Part shown: one piece after another, positions 49,753-58,123 of the stretch
Numbering within the stretch: position 1 is the stretch's first letter
Layout of the letters: every line of letters starts with the position of its first letter
Source: Streptomyces diacarni
GTDB taxonomy: Bacteria; Actinomycetota; Actinomycetes; Streptomycetales; Streptomycetaceae
Reading direction: 5' to 3'
DNA length: 64,000 bases
Assembly: GCF_003323715.1 (NCBI RefSeq)
Contig: NZ_QOIN01000021.1
Location: 1-64,000 of the forward strand
Made by a program: the position numbers and the translations under genes
The notes under the pieces: model-generated
What the model was told of the DNA's origin: nothing
Databases searched by the model: none
Seen by the model: only the letters and a program-made list of their open reading frames with translations

Positions 49753-51336
49753 TCACAGCGCCTGCGGTAAGGAGAAGAGCCGGTCGGGGTCGTGCATGGC
49801 CTTGATCTTGGTCAGCCGCTCGGCGTTGCTGCCGTAGTAGGCGTGCCGCCAGTCGCGCAGCGCCGGATCCGGATGGTTCTGGTAGGCGAAGCCGCTGGCC
49901 CACGGCCGCATCGCCGCGTGCGTGGCGTCCAGCCAGCCGCGGAGACCCGCCACCGCCTCGGCGCCCGCGGTCTCCTGCCAGCCGGCCGCGTACTGCGCCA
50001 GGAACCGCGCGTCGCGGTGCACGAAGGCGGTGGCGTCCGGGCGCGGTCGCTGCACCGCGCCGCCCAGCGCGTGCAGCGTGACGCTGCCCGACCCGTCGCC
50101 GCGCAGCCGGACCAGCTGCTCGACGCGTGCCACGAGCGCGCGTATGCCCTCGGGTGGCAGGGGGCGGGTGCAGAAGTCCGAGCGCACCGCGTACGACTGG
50201 CGGGGCACCCTGCCGCGCTTCGTACGGCCGGGCAGCGTGCCCCGCTGGTGTGCCTGGGCCAGGGTCCACCCCGAGACGCCGCCCAGCACCTTGACGGCGT
50301 CCAGGAACGAGTGCCGCCGCAGCGAGAGGTCCGCCGGCATCCCCTGCGTCCGCGGACCGCGGCGCGGGCCCCGGGCGCGGCCCACCAGCCGGTCGAGGTG
50401 GTTCTCCAGCTCGCGGCGGGCCCCGAGCGACAGGCCCGAGACCCGCACGCTGCCGGGGCGGCCGCCGGCCGGAGCCGACAAGTGCAGGTTCGCCCAGATC
50501 TCCTCCGGCGCCACGGGCGCCCACCGCTGCCACTCGCGCACCACGTCGGCCGCGTGCTCCCACGGCCACGTCAGGAAGAACGTGAGGCAGGCGGGCGCCA
50601 CATGGGTGCGGAACTCCAGGGAGGTGACGACGCCGAAGGTGCCGTTCCCCGCGCCGCGCAGCGCCCAGAACAGGTCGGCGTCGCCGTCCTCGGCCACCCG
50701 GCGCTCCCGCCCGTCTGCCGTGACGAGCGTCGCCCCGGTGAGGCTGTCGCACGTCAGCCCGTAGGCGCGGGCCACGACCCCGATCCCGCCGCCCAGCGCC
50801 AGCCCCGAGATCCCCACCGTCGGCGCGGCGGCGGCCGGAATGGTCCGCTTGTGCGAGGCCAACTCGGCGTGCACGTCCAGCAGTTTCGCCCCGGCCCCGA
50901 CGGTGGCGCTGCGCCCCGACGCGCTGACCTCCGCCATCCTCTGCACGTCGACGACGAGCCTGCCCGAGCCCGTGGACCAGCCCGCGGACGAGTGCCCGCC
51001 GCTGCGGACGGCCACCGGCACCCCGAACCTGCGGGCGAACGCCAGGCACTCGGCGACGTCGCCGGGGCCCGCGCAGTAGGCCACGGCGGCCGGACGGACC
51101 GCGTCGAAGCGCGGGTTGGCCAACTTGCGCGCGGCGGTGAAGTCCCGGTCCCCGGGGCGCAGCAGCGTGCCGTCCATTCCCGCGCCGAGCGCCGCCCACG
51201 CCGCCTCGCCGAGCCGCTCCGGGCGGCCGGCCCCGCGCGCCCGGTGCCCCCGCGCCGCACCCCCGGCTCCCCCCGGTGGCCGCCCCGCCTCACCACTCGT
51301 GCCGGCCACGGGAAGGGGCGGGTGCGGGGGAGTCAT
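49753..51336 (-). CDS. FAD-linked oxidoreductase (BBE/6-hydroxy-nicotine oxidase type)
   Basis: This is a 527-residue protein starting at ATG 51336, with GTG 51339 as an alternative. The FAD-binding PCMH domain contains VAVRSGGHSSAGWSTGSG (the His-linked flavin site) and GISGLALGGGIGVVARAYGL. ALRGAGNGTFGVVTSLEF follows. The second bicovalent Cys of typical BBE enzymes is not obvious. The C-terminal YYGSNAERLTKIKAMHDPDRLF is the family's berberine-like end. A 45-residue Gly/Arg-rich N-terminus lacks a clear Tat signal. The substrate is unknown. Confidence 0.9.
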   Translation of the reverse strand: MTPPHPPLPVAGTSGEAGRPPGGAGGAARGHRARGAGRPERLGEAAWAALGAGMDGTLLRPGDRDFTAARKLANPRFDAVRPAAVAYCAGPGDVAECLAFARRFGVPVAVRSGGHSSAGWSTGSGRLVVDVQRMAEVSASGRSATVGAGAKLLDVHAELASHKRTIPAAAAPTVGISGLALGGGIGVVARAYGLTCDSLTGATLVTADGRERRVAEDGDADLFWALRGAGNGTFGVVTSLEFRTHVAPACLTFFLTWPWEHAADVVREWQRWAPVAPEEIWANLHLSAPAGGRPGSVRVSGLSLGARRELENHLDRLVGRARGPRRGPRTQGMPADLSLRRHSFLDAVKVLGGVSGWTLAQAHQRGTLPGRTKRGRVPRQSYAVRSDFCTRPLPPEGIRALVARVEQLVRLRGDGSGSVTLHALGGAVQRPRPDATAFVHRDARFLAQYAAGWQETAGAEAVAGLRGWLDATHAAMRPWASGFAYQNHPDPALRDWRHAYYGSNAERLTKIKAMHDPDRLFSLPQAL

Positions 51337-51396
51337 CACCGTAGCCAACCAGCAGGCGGGGGCGCCCGCCAGCCAATTGTGGTTACAGTCGGGCGC

Positions 51397-51915
51397 ATGA
51401 CTGATGTGACCGGGTTTTCCGCGCGTGGAGATGTAGGGCCGCCCCAGGCGGAGGGCGGCGAGAGGGAGACCCTGACGGCCTTCCTCGGATATATGCGCAA
51501 GGCGGTGATCGCGAAGGCCGCCGGGCTCACCGACGAGGTCGGCCTCGCGCCAGGAGTGCCGTCGGGCACCAGCCTGCTGGGCCTCGTCAAGCACCTGACC
51601 CGGGTCGAGCACAACTGGTTCGTGTGGGGCTACGCGGGCGACGGCGGTGAACAGCCGCTGGACGACGACGCGCCGCCGGAGGCGGGGGAGACCGGCGAGG
51701 CGCTGATCGCCGCCTACCAGGACGCGATCCGCGCCTCCGACGAGATCATCGCCTCCTGCGACGACCTCGGCCGCCGCGGCGCGCGCTCGCTGCGCGCGGG
51801 GGCCGAAGGCCCGACGATGCGCTGGCTCCTCGTCCACATGATCGAGGAGACCGGCCGCCACGCGGGCCACGCCGACATCCTCCGCGAGCAGACCGACGGA
51901 GCGACGGGGCGCTAG
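51397..51915 (+). CDS. DinB-family (DUF664) protein
   Basis: This is a 172-residue four-helix-bundle protein. TSLLGLVKHLTRVEHNWF and MRWLLVHMIEETGRHAGHADILRE contain the three metal-binding His of DinB/YfiT folds. Relatives act as mycothiol- or bacillithiol-dependent enzymes in actinobacteria. ATG 51397 lies six bases after a -10-like TACAGT (51385-51390), so the gene is likely leaderless. It is divergent from the FAD oxidoreductase by about 60 bases, so the promoters overlap. Confidence 0.9.
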   Translation: MTDVTGFSARGDVGPPQAEGGERETLTAFLGYMRKAVIAKAAGLTDEVGLAPGVPSGTSLLGLVKHLTRVEHNWFVWGYAGDGGEQPLDDDAPPEAGETGEALIAAYQDAIRASDEIIASCDDLGRRGARSLRAGAEGPTMRWLLVHMIEETGRHAGHADILREQTDGATGR

Positions 51916-52036
51916 GCGCCAGGCGTTTTCGGGCTTGCTCCGGCAGGGAGTGACACTGCTCGCAGTGTGCGGGCTGCGGGTGGGGTGTGGCTTGTCGCGC
52001 CGTTCCCCGCGCCCCTTCCGGGGCGCGGGGTCCGCC

Positions 52037-53443
52037 CTACGCTACGGGCGCGCCCTCCTCCGACGGGAGCGTGTCCATGAACGAGCTGACGGAGAAGACC
52101 GCGCGGCCCGCGCCCGCGGGACCGTATCCGGGCGGCGAGGACAGCCCGTGCCGCTGCATCGCGCTGCGGTAGGCCTCCAGCAGCCTGATGTGGTACTCCA
52201 GCGGCGCACCCATCGGGTTCGTCTTGCCCAGCGGCGTGGTCGGCTCGGGGCACCAGGTCGTGAAGCGCGGGGTGATCCCGTTGGACATGAAGAAGTCCAG
52301 GCCCTCGGTCGTGGAGGCGATCGCCTCGTCCACCGAGCCGAAGCCGTACGGAGCCGCCATCTCGACCCCCGCGACGAAGTTCGGGATCACGTTGCGCGGG
52401 CCGAAGACGTCCGCCGAGTCGAGGATGCGGCGGTGCCACTCCTCGCGGCCGACATAGCGCTCCTTGCCGGGGCAGTACAGCTCGAACAGCCGCTTGTCCC
52501 ACACCTCGAAGTTGGGGTGGTAGATGCTGATGCCGTAGTCGTGGAAGCGCTGCACGTCCTCCTTGGGCAGCGCCTGGGCCACCACCTTGCCCGTCCAGCG
52601 CCCCGGGAAGCGCTCCTCGATGGCCTTGGCGTACCGGCCGTAGAAGTCGGCCTCGTCCATGCCCTGCACCTTGGAGGTGATCGAGCCGCCGGTGAGGGTG
52701 TAGGCCCGCGAGGCGCCGAGCGAGTCGTGGTCAGAGATGATCTGGAGCGCCTCCAGCACTTCCTCGACCGGCTTGACGCCCGTGTAGGGGCGCCCGGCCG
52801 CCTTGTGCTGCCGCCAGTTGTGGTTGATGTCGCAGTACTGGCACTCCTCCTTGGCACCGAAGTACTGGCACACCCGGAAGACGGTCAGATAGATCAGGTA
52901 GCCCCACTGGATGGTCGGCGCCACCTCCATCACGGACTTCCCGTTCGCGAGCGCGTGCCGGTAGTAGTCCGGCATCGGCGGCAGCCCGACGTCCGCGATC
53001 CGCTTCCCGTCCAGGTACAGCCCGAGAGCGCCGTCCTCGCCCGCCTTCACGCGGTACGGCGAGTCCGGGTTCACCCGTACGGAGACGACGGTGCGGCGCA
53101 GGTCGTACGGACCGCCCGTCAGTACGACCTCCTCCGGCGGGCGGCGCAGCGCGGCCTCACCCAGCTCGGGCAGGGTGCGGTGGTCGAAGGAGAAGATGAA
53201 GTACGACTTCGGCTTCACCTCGCCGGTGGCCTCGTCGGTGGTGTCGCTGAGCGCCGAGTCGTCGAAGGCCATCCCGCCGCGGAGCAGGTCCTCCTTGAGC
53301 ACGGCCTCCCGCGGGATGTGCTCGAAGCGTTGCATCAGGTCCTCGATCAGGGCGGTCCTGTTGCCTTGCTCCTGCTCGTGCTGCGGGGGCCTGCCCGAGG
53401 GCAGGCGGGACGGCATCGGCAGGGGAGTGGGCGTTGGCGGCAT
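52037..53443 (-). CDS. Radical-SAM-like protein with atypical CX8CX2C motif
   Basis: The 468-residue protein starts at ATG 53443 with AGGAG ten bases upstream; GTG 53461 is a poorer alternative. After a 35-residue low-complexity N-terminus, the central barrel has Cys192, Cys201 and Cys204 (VCQYFGAKEECQYCDIN), where the cluster motif is expected. Conserved later motifs include YTLTGGSITSKVQGM, YGISIYHPNFEVWDKRLFE and NVIPNFVAGVEMA. These match a beta-strand order like biotin-synthase and related radical SAM enzymes. The spacing differs from the canonical CX3CX2C. The reaction is unknown; the adjacent 67-residue gene may be functionally linked. Confidence 0.8.
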   Translation of the reverse strand: MPPTPTPLPMPSRLPSGRPPQHEQEQGNRTALIEDLMQRFEHIPREAVLKEDLLRGGMAFDDSALSDTTDEATGEVKPKSYFIFSFDHRTLPELGEAALRRPPEEVVLTGGPYDLRRTVVSVRVNPDSPYRVKAGEDGALGLYLDGKRIADVGLPPMPDYYRHALANGKSVMEVAPTIQWGYLIYLTVFRVCQYFGAKEECQYCDINHNWRQHKAAGRPYTGVKPVEEVLEALQIISDHDSLGASRAYTLTGGSITSKVQGMDEADFYGRYAKAIEERFPGRWTGKVVAQALPKEDVQRFHDYGISIYHPNFEVWDKRLFELYCPGKERYVGREEWHRRILDSADVFGPRNVIPNFVAGVEMAAPYGFGSVDEAIASTTEGLDFFMSNGITPRFTTWCPEPTTPLGKTNPMGAPLEYHIRLLEAYRSAMQRHGLSSPPGYGPAGAGRAVFSVSSFMDTLPSEEGAPVA

Positions 53444-53588
53444 GTGCGATCGGCTCCTCACTTCGCGGCCCGGGGGCGTACCCGACGGTACTCCCGCGTC
53501 CGAATGAGCCGCACACCTGCCCTCTTGGTTCGGTTTCGGTCGCCCGCCGCCCCGCTTACTCCCACACGTGCCCGGGCCGCCGCCGCGC

Positions 53589-53792
53589 TCACTCCCACAC
53601 GTCGGGGCCGCCGCCGCGCCACTCGATCAGGTTCGGGTCGTCGAGCTGGATGTCGGCGGGGTCGAGCCCGGCGCGGCGCAGGAACTCGACCACGTCTTCG
53701 GGCCGGTGCGCGAACCCGAGGCTCTCCGCGTGGGCGGTCACCTTCCGTCCCCCGGTGGTGGACGGAGGGTGTACGACGATCGGTGGAGTCAT
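53589..53792 (-). CDS. Conserved small protein of 67 residues
   Basis: The frame begins at ATG 53792 after GGGGG. It encodes a compact acidic protein containing EDVVEFLRRAGLDPADIQLD and ending NLIEWRGGGPDVWE. That ending resembles small proteins or domains conserved across Streptomyces. It is on the same strand as, and 145 bases before, the radical-SAM-like gene, so co-transcription is possible. No known domain, signal or metal motif is present. Confidence 0.65.
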   Translation of the reverse strand: MTPPIVVHPPSTTGGRKVTAHAESLGFAHRPEDVVEFLRRAGLDPADIQLDDPNLIEWRGGGPDVWE

Positions 53793-54034
53793 ACCCCCAG
53801 CGTGCAGCCCAGGCCAACGCCCCGCACCTCCTCCGGGTCCCCACGCCCTCGGCTCCCGGACCCGGGGGCGTCAGCACGCCTCACCTCGGCGCCGGTATAT
53901 CGAGTGAAGTGCGCATACATCCCGAATGGCCCCACCGCGCCCCGGGCAGCCCCGCACGTGTCCGCATCCGCCCGTCCGGGTGGACGCCACGCCCCGTCAC
54001 CGGGTCTGGCCGCCGCGCACGAGAAAGGCACCCC

Positions 54035-54577
54035 ATGCTCAAGCGCACCGCGCTCGCCACCGCCGCACTGACCGCCACCGCACTGCTCGCCGCGGCGGGA
54101 ACGGCCGCCGCCTGCCCCGCACACGAGGGCGGCCGCGACCACGGCAACGGCGCCCCCCACTCCCACGGGCTGCGGCCGCACGAGCAGAGTGGGCCTCAGC
54201 AAGAGACGCGACCGCAGCACCAGAGCGGGCCGCAGCAGCAGACGGAGCCCCAGCAGGAGATGCGGCCCCAGCAGCCGAGTGGCCCCCGGCAACAGCTGGG
54301 GCCCCAGCGGCCGATGGCGCCTGAGCAGCAGAGCGGCCGGGAGCAGGCCGGACCCCAGCAGCCGGGCGGGCCGGACCAGACCCGGCCCGAGCAGGCCGGG
54401 CCTCAGCAGGTCGAGCAGACCAGGCCGCAACAGGCCAGGCCGCAGCAGCAGGGCCGGGTGGACGGGGAAGGGCAGGGGCGGCCGCAGGACATGCGCGAGA
54501 CCGTGCGCCCCGTCGACGGCACCGAGACGGGAAGCCTCCTGAGCCCGCAGAGCATGGGCCGCATGTTCGCCATGTGA
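54035..54577 (+). CDS. Secreted Gln/Pro-rich repetitive protein
   Basis: This is a 180-residue protein. GAAAGG precedes ATG 54035. A classic signal peptide (MLKRTALATAALTATALLAA, cleavage near AAA-CPAHEGG) is followed by about 110 residues of irregular repeats built from GPQQ, RPQQ and PEQQ units. A conserved-looking end follows (RETVRPVDGTETGSLLSPQS). The mature part lacks aromatic residues and is probably unstructured. It may coat the surface or act as a matrix protein. Low-complexity composition makes family assignment unsafe. Confidence 0.65.
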   Translation: MLKRTALATAALTATALLAAAGTAAACPAHEGGRDHGNGAPHSHGLRPHEQSGPQQETRPQHQSGPQQQTEPQQEMRPQQPSGPRQQLGPQRPMAPEQQSGREQAGPQQPGGPDQTRPEQAGPQQVEQTRPQQARPQQQGRVDGEGQGRPQDMRETVRPVDGTETGSLLSPQSMGRMFAM

Positions 54578-54630
54578 GGACGCTCGGCCCGTGCGGGCCA
54601 GGCTGCTCCGCCAGGCAGCCACCACGGACG

Positions 54631-54662
54631 AAGGGCGCGGCCGACGTGGGAGCCGCGCCCTT
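54631..54662 (+). terminator. Terminator after the Gln/Pro-rich protein gene
   Basis: AAGGGCGCGGC and GCCGCGCCCTT form an 11-bp stem with a 10-base loop, 54 bases after the stop. It insulates the erm promoter that follows. Confidence 0.75.
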
Positions 54663-54724
54663 CCCGTGTGCCCTGCCGGACACGGCAATAGCACGCCCCG
54701 GCCCTACCCGGCCGGGTAATTCGG

Positions 54725-54753
54725 TTGGCGCTGACGAGCGCGCCGCCTAGAGT
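54725..54753 (+). promoter_or_regulatory. Promoter of the erm leader (-35 TTGGCG, 17-base spacer, -10 TAGAGT)
   Basis: TTGGCG at 54725-54730 and TAGAGT at 54748-54753 are separated by exactly 17 bases. The leader ATG is seven bases after the -10 box, so transcription should start at or just before it. Confidence 0.6.
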
Positions 54754-54760
54754 GCGCGCC

Positions 54761-54838
54761 ATGAGTGCCTGCTCCTGCGCCTTCGCGGCCTGCTCCTGCG
54801 CCGCGTGCGCCGCCATGACGCGCCTCCGCCGCCCGTAG
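54761..54838 (+). CDS. Leader peptide of the erm gene (25 residues, ends MTRLRRP)
   Basis: ATG 54761 is placed for leaderless translation and opens a 25-codon frame ending at TAG 54838. The first 18 residues are Cys/Ala/Ser-rich with five Cys (two CSC motifs plus one single). A second in-frame ATG (54815) gives the shorter peptide MTRLRRP. The RLR sequence matches the Arg-X-Arg motif at which macrolides arrest ribosomes on erm-type leaders. A 7-bp stem (54826-54832 with 54838-54844) covers the arrest codons, and CTCCGC at 54863-54868 can pair with the GCGGAG ribosome site of erm (54928-54933). These are parts expected of translational attenuation. Confidence 0.6.
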   Translation: MSACSCAFAACSCAACAAMTRLRRP

Positions 54839-54938
54839 CGGCGGCCGTCTCTCTGCGAGAAGCTCCGCCGCTCCAGCGCGTCAGCGCCGGGCGGCTCTTC
54901 GTGCTGCCCGGCTTCCCTTCCGAAGCCGCGGAGTTCCC

Positions 54939-55736
54939 GTGCCCAGGCACAGCACACGACACACGACCTTCCACGACGGCCGCCACGAGCTCGGCCAGAA
55001 CTTCCTCACCGACCCCGCGACGATCCGCCGGATCGTCGCCCTCATCGCCCGCACCCGGGGACCGGTCATCGAGATCGGCGGCGGCGACGGCGCGCTGACG
55101 GTGCCGCTGGAGCGGCTCGGCCGGCCGCTGACCGTCCTGGAGGTGGACGCCCGCACGGCCGCCCGGCTCCGCCGGCGGGTGACGGACACCACCGCCGTGC
55201 GCCAGGCCGACTTCCTGCGCTGGAAGGCTCCCCGCACCCCGCACGTCCTGGTCGGCAACCTCCCCTTCCACCGGACCACCGCCATGTTCCGCCACATCCT
55301 GCACGCACCCGGCTGGACGGACGCCGTCCTCCTCGTCCAGTGGGAGGTCGCGCGGCGGCGCGCGGGCGTGGGCGGGGCGACGATGATGACGGCCCAGTGG
55401 TGGCCCTGGTACGAGTTCCGGCTGGTCGAGCGCGTTCCCGCGGGGGCCTTCAGCCCCAGGCCGGGAGTCGACGGAGGCCTGGTGACCGTCACCCGCCGCC
55501 CCGAGCCGCTGCTGGCGGCCGGTACGCGCCGCCGGTACCAGGACTTCGTCCACCGGGTCTTCACCGGCCGGGGCCGCGGCCTGGCCGAGATCCTGCCGCT
55601 CGCCGCACGCGGCCTGCCCCGGCGGCGGATCGTCCCGTGGCTGCGCCGCCAGGGCCTGTCCGCCTCGGCCCTCCCCAAGTCACTGACGGCCCCGCAGTGG
55701 GCGGAACTCTTCCAACTGGCGGAGGGGCACTCCTGA
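54939..55736 (+). CDS. erm: 23S rRNA (adenine A2058-N6) methyltransferase, Erm family
   Basis: The 265-residue protein starts at GTG 54939 after GGAG. It has the Erm/KsgA pattern: GQNFL at 19-23, VIEIGGGDGALTVPLERL (SAM site) at 43-60, acidic LEVDA, and the N6-adenine motif NLPFH at 107-111. VERVPAGAFSPRPGVDGGLV follows. It methylates A2058 of 23S rRNA and confers macrolide-lincosamide-streptogramin resistance, usually as monomethylation in actinomycete intrinsic types. The upstream leader suggests drug-inducible expression. No macrolide biosynthesis genes are nearby, so it is likely intrinsic resistance. Confidence 0.93.
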   Translation: MPRHSTRHTTFHDGRHELGQNFLTDPATIRRIVALIARTRGPVIEIGGGDGALTVPLERLGRPLTVLEVDARTAARLRRRVTDTTAVRQADFLRWKAPRTPHVLVGNLPFHRTTAMFRHILHAPGWTDAVLLVQWEVARRRAGVGGATMMTAQWWPWYEFRLVERVPAGAFSPRPGVDGGLVTVTRRPEPLLAAGTRRRYQDFVHRVFTGRGRGLAEILPLAARGLPRRRIVPWLRRQGLSASALPKSLTAPQWAELFQLAEGHS

Positions 55737-55967
55737 GGCGGCACGCAGGGGTGCCCGGAGCGACGCGGCCCGGAGGCCGGGCCACAGCTTCCCGCCGCGG
55801 ACCCTGAGGGCGCCCCGGCTTCTGCGGGCCGTTGTCAGTGCCCGGTGCGAGACTCGTCGTATCCGTATCCATCATGCTGGCTGCGTGTGGACGGAAGGCC
55901 CCGCCGGCAGCGCGGCGGGGCCGCTCATCTCAGGACGGATGGCGGCGGAAGGGCGGGCAGGGACAGC

Positions 55968-56378
55968 ATGGCGAACGCGCAAGGCCGCGGCGGGGGACGG
56001 AAGTTCCGCGCCGTCACGGCGCTCCAACGGTATGTCGTCAATCCCCTCACCACGCGGCTGCCGGGGCAGGTGCTCCTGGAGACCACGGGCCGCGTCTCGG
56101 GCCGCCCGCGCCGTACGCCGCTCGGCGGGCGCCGGATGGGTGACCGGTTCTGGCTGGTGGCCGAGCACGGCGAGGTGGCGCAGTACGTCCGCAACATCCG
56201 GGCCGATCCGCGCGTCCGGGTCAGGGTGCGGGGCCGCTGGTATCCGGGTACGGCCCACCCCCTCCCGGACGACGACGCGCGCGCCCGGCTCCGATCCCTG
56301 CCGCTGCTCAACAGCGCCGTGGTCCGCGCGGTGGGCACGCGGCTGCTGACGGTCAGGGTGGACCTCGACGGCGACTGA
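55968..56378 (+). CDS. Ddn-like F420H2-dependent reductase (nitroreductase/deazaflavin family)
   Basis: This is a 136-residue split-barrel protein from ATG 55968 (AGGGA six bases upstream). RKFRAVTALQRYVVNPLTTRLPG is followed by LLETTGRVSGRPRRTPLGG. FWLVAEHGEVAQYVRNIRADPRVRV and GTAHPLPDDDARARL are typical of the deazaflavin-dependent nitroreductase (Ddn) family. Such enzymes reduce quinones or nitro compounds with F420H2. The first 20 residues may be a membrane-surface anchor. The gene is separate from erm by 231 bases. Confidence 0.9.
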   Translation: MANAQGRGGGRKFRAVTALQRYVVNPLTTRLPGQVLLETTGRVSGRPRRTPLGGRRMGDRFWLVAEHGEVAQYVRNIRADPRVRVRVRGRWYPGTAHPLPDDDARARLRSLPLLNSAVVRAVGTRLLTVRVDLDGD

Positions 56379-56472
56379 GCGCGGAGCACGGCGCATCGGT
56401 ACAGCACGGAGGAAGACCGCACGACAGACGGAAGCGCACGCGTGGTGAGGCTTCGGCAGGAGGAGGAACCGG

Positions 56473-57330
56473 ATGGTGCACGAGCTGACGCAGGTGCCCG
56501 ACAACACCGCGGTGCGGACCGCGCTCTGGCGGGCGCTGCACCTGCGGGTCGACGCGCCCCCGCATGTGGTCGAGGACGAGATCGGCCTGCGGTTGGCGGC
56601 TCCCGGAGCTGACTGGCGTGCCCGTCCTGACATGGATCCGCAGGCCACCAGCGGATTCCGGGCCTCCATCGTGGCGCGCGCCCGCTTCGTCGAGGACCTG
56701 GTCGCCGAGCAGGCCGACCGGGGCGTGACCCAGTACGTCGTCCTGGGGGCGGGCCTCGACACCTTCGCGCAGCGCAGGCCAAAACTCGCCGCCCGCCTGC
56801 GGATCTTCGAGATCGACCAGCCCGGCACCCAGGCATGGAAGCGCCGCCGCCTGGCCGAACTGGGCTACGGCGTCCCCGACCGGCTGCACCTGGTGCCGGT
56901 CGACTTCGAGGCGAGCGAGGACTGGCTGGACAAACTGGTCGCGGCCGGCTTCGACGCCTCCAGCCCGGCGGTCGTCGTCTCCACGGGCGTCACCGTCTAC
57001 CTCGCCAAGGACACGACCTCGGCCACCCTGCGCCGGGTCGCCGGACTCGCGCCCGGCTCGACGCTCGCCATGACCTTCATGCTGCCGGTCGACCTGCTCG
57101 ACGGCGACGACCGCCCGGGCCTCCGGACGAGCGAAGAGGGGGCTCAGGCTTCGGGGACGCCGTTCGTCAGCTTCTACACCCCGCCCGAGATGCTCGCACT
57201 GGCCCGCGAGGCGGGCCTCGCGCAGGCGCGGCACCTGTCGGGAGCCTCGCTCGCCGAGCGCTACTTCACCGGGCGCACCGACGGTCTCCGCCCGTCCAGC
57301 GGGGAGGACTGGCTGCTGGCCACCACCTGA
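56473..57330 (+). CDS. SAM-dependent methyltransferase, TIGR00027/LCM family
   Basis: The 285-residue protein starts at ATG 56473 after AGGAGGAA. FVEDLVAEQADRGVTQYVVLGAGLDTFAQRRP is the SAM-binding region of this group. IFEIDQPGTQAWKRRRLAEL is the acidic motif. VVVSTGVTVYLAKDTTSATL and the C-terminal GTPFVSFYTPPEMLALA also fit. These leucine-carboxyl-methyltransferase-like proteins are abundant in actinobacteria; most methylate small acids or secondary metabolites. The substrate is unknown. It precedes a TetR gene but has its own ribosome site. Confidence 0.9.
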   Translation: MVHELTQVPDNTAVRTALWRALHLRVDAPPHVVEDEIGLRLAAPGADWRARPDMDPQATSGFRASIVARARFVEDLVAEQADRGVTQYVVLGAGLDTFAQRRPKLAARLRIFEIDQPGTQAWKRRRLAELGYGVPDRLHLVPVDFEASEDWLDKLVAAGFDASSPAVVVSTGVTVYLAKDTTSATLRRVAGLAPGSTLAMTFMLPVDLLDGDDRPGLRTSEEGAQASGTPFVSFYTPPEMLALAREAGLAQARHLSGASLAERYFTGRTDGLRPSSGEDWLLATT

Positions 57331-57376
57331 CGTGAGCGAAGCCGGTGCTGCCGACGGAGCGGTTGACAGCCCTGTG

Positions 57377-57398
57377 TGTGAGTGGTTTATTACTCACA
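57377..57398. promoter_or_regulatory. TetR operator TGTGAGT-N8-ACTCACA
   Basis: Perfect 7-base arms flank GGTTTATT, an A/T-rich centre that stands out from the surrounding DNA. The repeat ends at the first base of the tetR ATG, so the repressor should block its own expression. A related copy precedes the Dabb gene. Confidence 0.75.
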
Positions 57399-57967
57399 TG
57401 TCCACTTCCGCGCCTCAGCGACAGCTCTCGACCGCCGACGAACGGCGGAGGACCGTCCTCCGGACGGCAGTCAGTGCCTTCGCCGACCGGGGGTACTTCG
57501 GCACCACGACCACGGACGTGGCGAAGCGCGCCGGCATCTCGCAGGCCTACGTCTACCGGCTCTTCCCCGACAAGGAGGCCCTGTTCGTCGCGGTGGTGGA
57601 GCACTGCTTCGCCCGTATCCGCGAGAGCCTCGGCGACGGAGCCACCACCGCGCGGGGGAGCGCGCCGAAGGAGGTCCTGGACGCGATGGGCGACGCGTAC
57701 GCCCAGCTCATCGCGGACCGCGACCTGTTGCTGCTCCAGTTGCACGCCCAGTGCGCGGCCGCGGCCGAGCCGGCCATTCGCGAGGTGGTGCGCACCGGCT
57801 ACGCGCGGCTGGTCGAGTACGTGCGAGGTGTCTCCGGCGCGCCGGAGGGCGACGTCCAGCGCTTCTTCGCCGTGGGCATGCTCTGTCATCTCGTCGTCGC
57901 CACGGACGCGCACGAGGTCGATGCACCATGGGCGCGCACACTGTCCGAGGGGCTCCGCCACTACTGA
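57398..57967 (+). CDS. TetR-family repressor controlling itself and the Dabb gene
   Basis: The 189-residue protein starts at ATG 57398, immediately at the end of its operator, so it is probably leaderless. The N-terminal helix-turn-helix is FADRGYFGTTTTDVAKRAGI, then AYVYRLFPDKEALFVAV. The C-terminal domain (AQLIADRDLLLLQLHAQCAA, then FFAVGMLCHLVVATDAHEVD) is a WHTH_TetR_C-like effector fold. A similar 20-base site upstream of the Dabb protein gene (58104) suggests a two-gene regulon. The inducer is unknown. Confidence 0.88.
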   Translation: MSTSAPQRQLSTADERRRTVLRTAVSAFADRGYFGTTTTDVAKRAGISQAYVYRLFPDKEALFVAVVEHCFARIRESLGDGATTARGSAPKEVLDAMGDAYAQLIADRDLLLLQLHAQCAAAAEPAIREVVRTGYARLVEYVRGVSGAPEGDVQRFFAVGMLCHLVVATDAHEVDAPWARTLSEGLRHY

Positions 57968-58103
57968 GGGCCGACGCCGGCGGGAAAGGGGGCCGACCGC
58001 GGTGTCGCGGCCGGCCGACCGGCCCTGGCTGGCTCCGCCGGCCCCCCGGCCGTCCCGGATGCCATGGCTCGCCGCACTCCGCGGCTCTATTTTCGGCCAC
58101 AGG

Positions 58104-58123
58104 AGTGAGTGGTCAATCACACA
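58104..58123. promoter_or_regulatory. Second TetR-type site before the Dabb gene
   Basis: GTGAGTGGTCAATCACACAC matches 16 of 20 positions of GTGAGTGGTTTATTACTCAC at 57378-57397. The left half is identical over nine bases and the right arm is degenerate. It lies 114 bases upstream of the Dabb start. Confidence 0.6.

Noticed and set aside
51935..54034. Long plus-strand frame leading into the Gln/Pro-rich protein
   Set aside because: It is antisense to the radical-SAM-like gene; the signal peptide and GAAAGG site fix the start at 54035.
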